From UBA7672 sp041166025 (lineage in GTDB: Bacteria > Pseudomonadota > Alphaproteobacteria > Caulobacterales > Hyphomonadaceae): 64,000 nt of DNA. The stretch is taken from the NCBI GenBank assembly GCA_041166025.1, contig JBEAMJ010000078.1:186001-250000 (forward strand), given 5' to 3'. The translations under genes and the position numbers were made by a program. Shown one piece after another: positions 63,680-64,000 of this stretch; the first letter of the stretch is position 1, and the number at the start of each line of letters is the position of its first letter. Under the pieces are notes generated by a model. The model saw only the letters and a program-made list of their open reading frames with translations. It was not told where the DNA came from and ran no database searches.

Positions 63680-64000
63680 ATGCATGAGCAAGCGCATATC
63701 GACATCGCCCGCCGTGTGCTGGAACTCGAGGCCGACGCGCTCGGCCAGCTGTCGCAGGGCCTTGATGGACGTTTTGTGAGGGCGGTCGAGACCATCCTTG
63801 CCGCCAAGGGGCGCGTGATCTGTACCGGCATCGGCAAGTCAGGCCACGTCGCCCGCAAGATAGCGGCAACCATGGCGTCCACGGGTACCCAGGCCTATTT
63901 CGTCCACGCCACCGAAGCCTCTCACGGCGACCTCGGCATGATCGGCGCCGAGGATGTCGTGCTCGCCCTGTCCAAGTCTGGCGAGACGAAGGAGCTCGCC
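63680..64000 (+). CDS. kdsD: Arabinose-5-phosphate isomerase (KdsD/KpsF family), N-terminal part
   Basis: The first 107 residues of a SIS-domain protein; the gene runs off the window. It begins MHEQAHIDIARRVLELEADALGQL (20+ residues, typical helical start), then GRVICTGIGKSGHVARKIAAT and STGTQAYFVHATEASHGDLGM, and ends LALSKSGETKEL. KdsD converts ribulose-5-phosphate to arabinose-5-phosphate, the first step to Kdo of lipopolysaccharide. In-frame GTG (63641) and ATG (63614) codons upstream are possible alternative starts. The CBS domains usual at the C-terminus would lie outside. Confidence 0.88.
   Translation, partial: MHEQAHIDIARRVLELEADALGQLSQGLDGRFVRAVETILAAKGRVICTGIGKSGHVARKIAATMASTGTQAYFVHATEASHGDLGMIGAEDVVLALSKSGETKELA

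Overview
The window is high-GC (third codon positions mostly G/C) chromosomal DNA of an alphaproteobacterium. The best clues are the RNase P RNA gene directly upstream of mraZ and an alphaproteobacterial-type dcw (division and cell wall) cluster. A free-living, lipid- and aromatic-degrading relative of Caulobacterales/Hyphomonadaceae is the most likely source, but this is inferred from gene content only. No tRNA, insertion sequence, phage or CRISPR array was seen.

Layout. 1-3.1 kb: housekeeping genes (partial VOC protein, macrodomain, pseudouridine synthase, crotonase, CinA-like). 3.2-6.9 kb: three TadE/TadG-type pilus-associated genes ending in a strong terminator; the large TadG carries a block of repeats inserted inside its von Willebrand domain. 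6.9-12 kb: minus-strand TPR protein, hybrid sensor kinase and a membrane protein. 12.1-16.8 kb: a set of exported esterase/hydrolase genes ending in an SDR protein with the fingerprint of halohydrin dehalogenases. 16.8-21.7 kb: divergent TetR regulator and RND efflux pair with a palindromic operator array. 21.7-34.3 kb: acyl-CoA metabolism (two acyl-CoA dehydrogenases, a phosphotransferase, a KAS III-like synthase, a feruloyl-CoA-synthase-like ligase, crotonases, nitronate monooxygenase), plus a two-gene cassette of an RlaP-like nucleotidyltransferase and a phosphatase resembling the phosphatase domain of the RNA repair enzyme Pnkp. 34.5-35.4 kb: a small cytochrome c and rnpB.

35.6-46.8 kb: mraZ-rsmH-ftsL-ftsI-murE-murF-mraY-murD-ftsW-murG, nearly all overlapping or a few bases apart, preceded by four 10-bp-spaced MraZ-type repeats. 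The usual continuation (murC, murB, ddl, ftsQAZ) is missing. Instead 46.9-64 kb holds a surface-polysaccharide region: four glycosyltransferases, GtrA, a HAD-UbiA fusion, an O-antigen ligase/polymerase-type membrane protein, an acyltransferase, mannose-1-phosphate guanylyltransferase, fructose-6-phosphate aldolase, GalE, an AGE-family isomerase, a UDP-glucuronate-epimerase-like SDR and the start of a KdsD/KpsF-type arabinose-5-phosphate isomerase.

The observations most worth following are the halohydrin-dehalogenase-like protein, the split kinase/acyl-CoA dehydrogenase pair resembling the 4-hydroxyacyl-CoA pathway, the RNA-repair-like cassette, and the repeat-bearing TadG.
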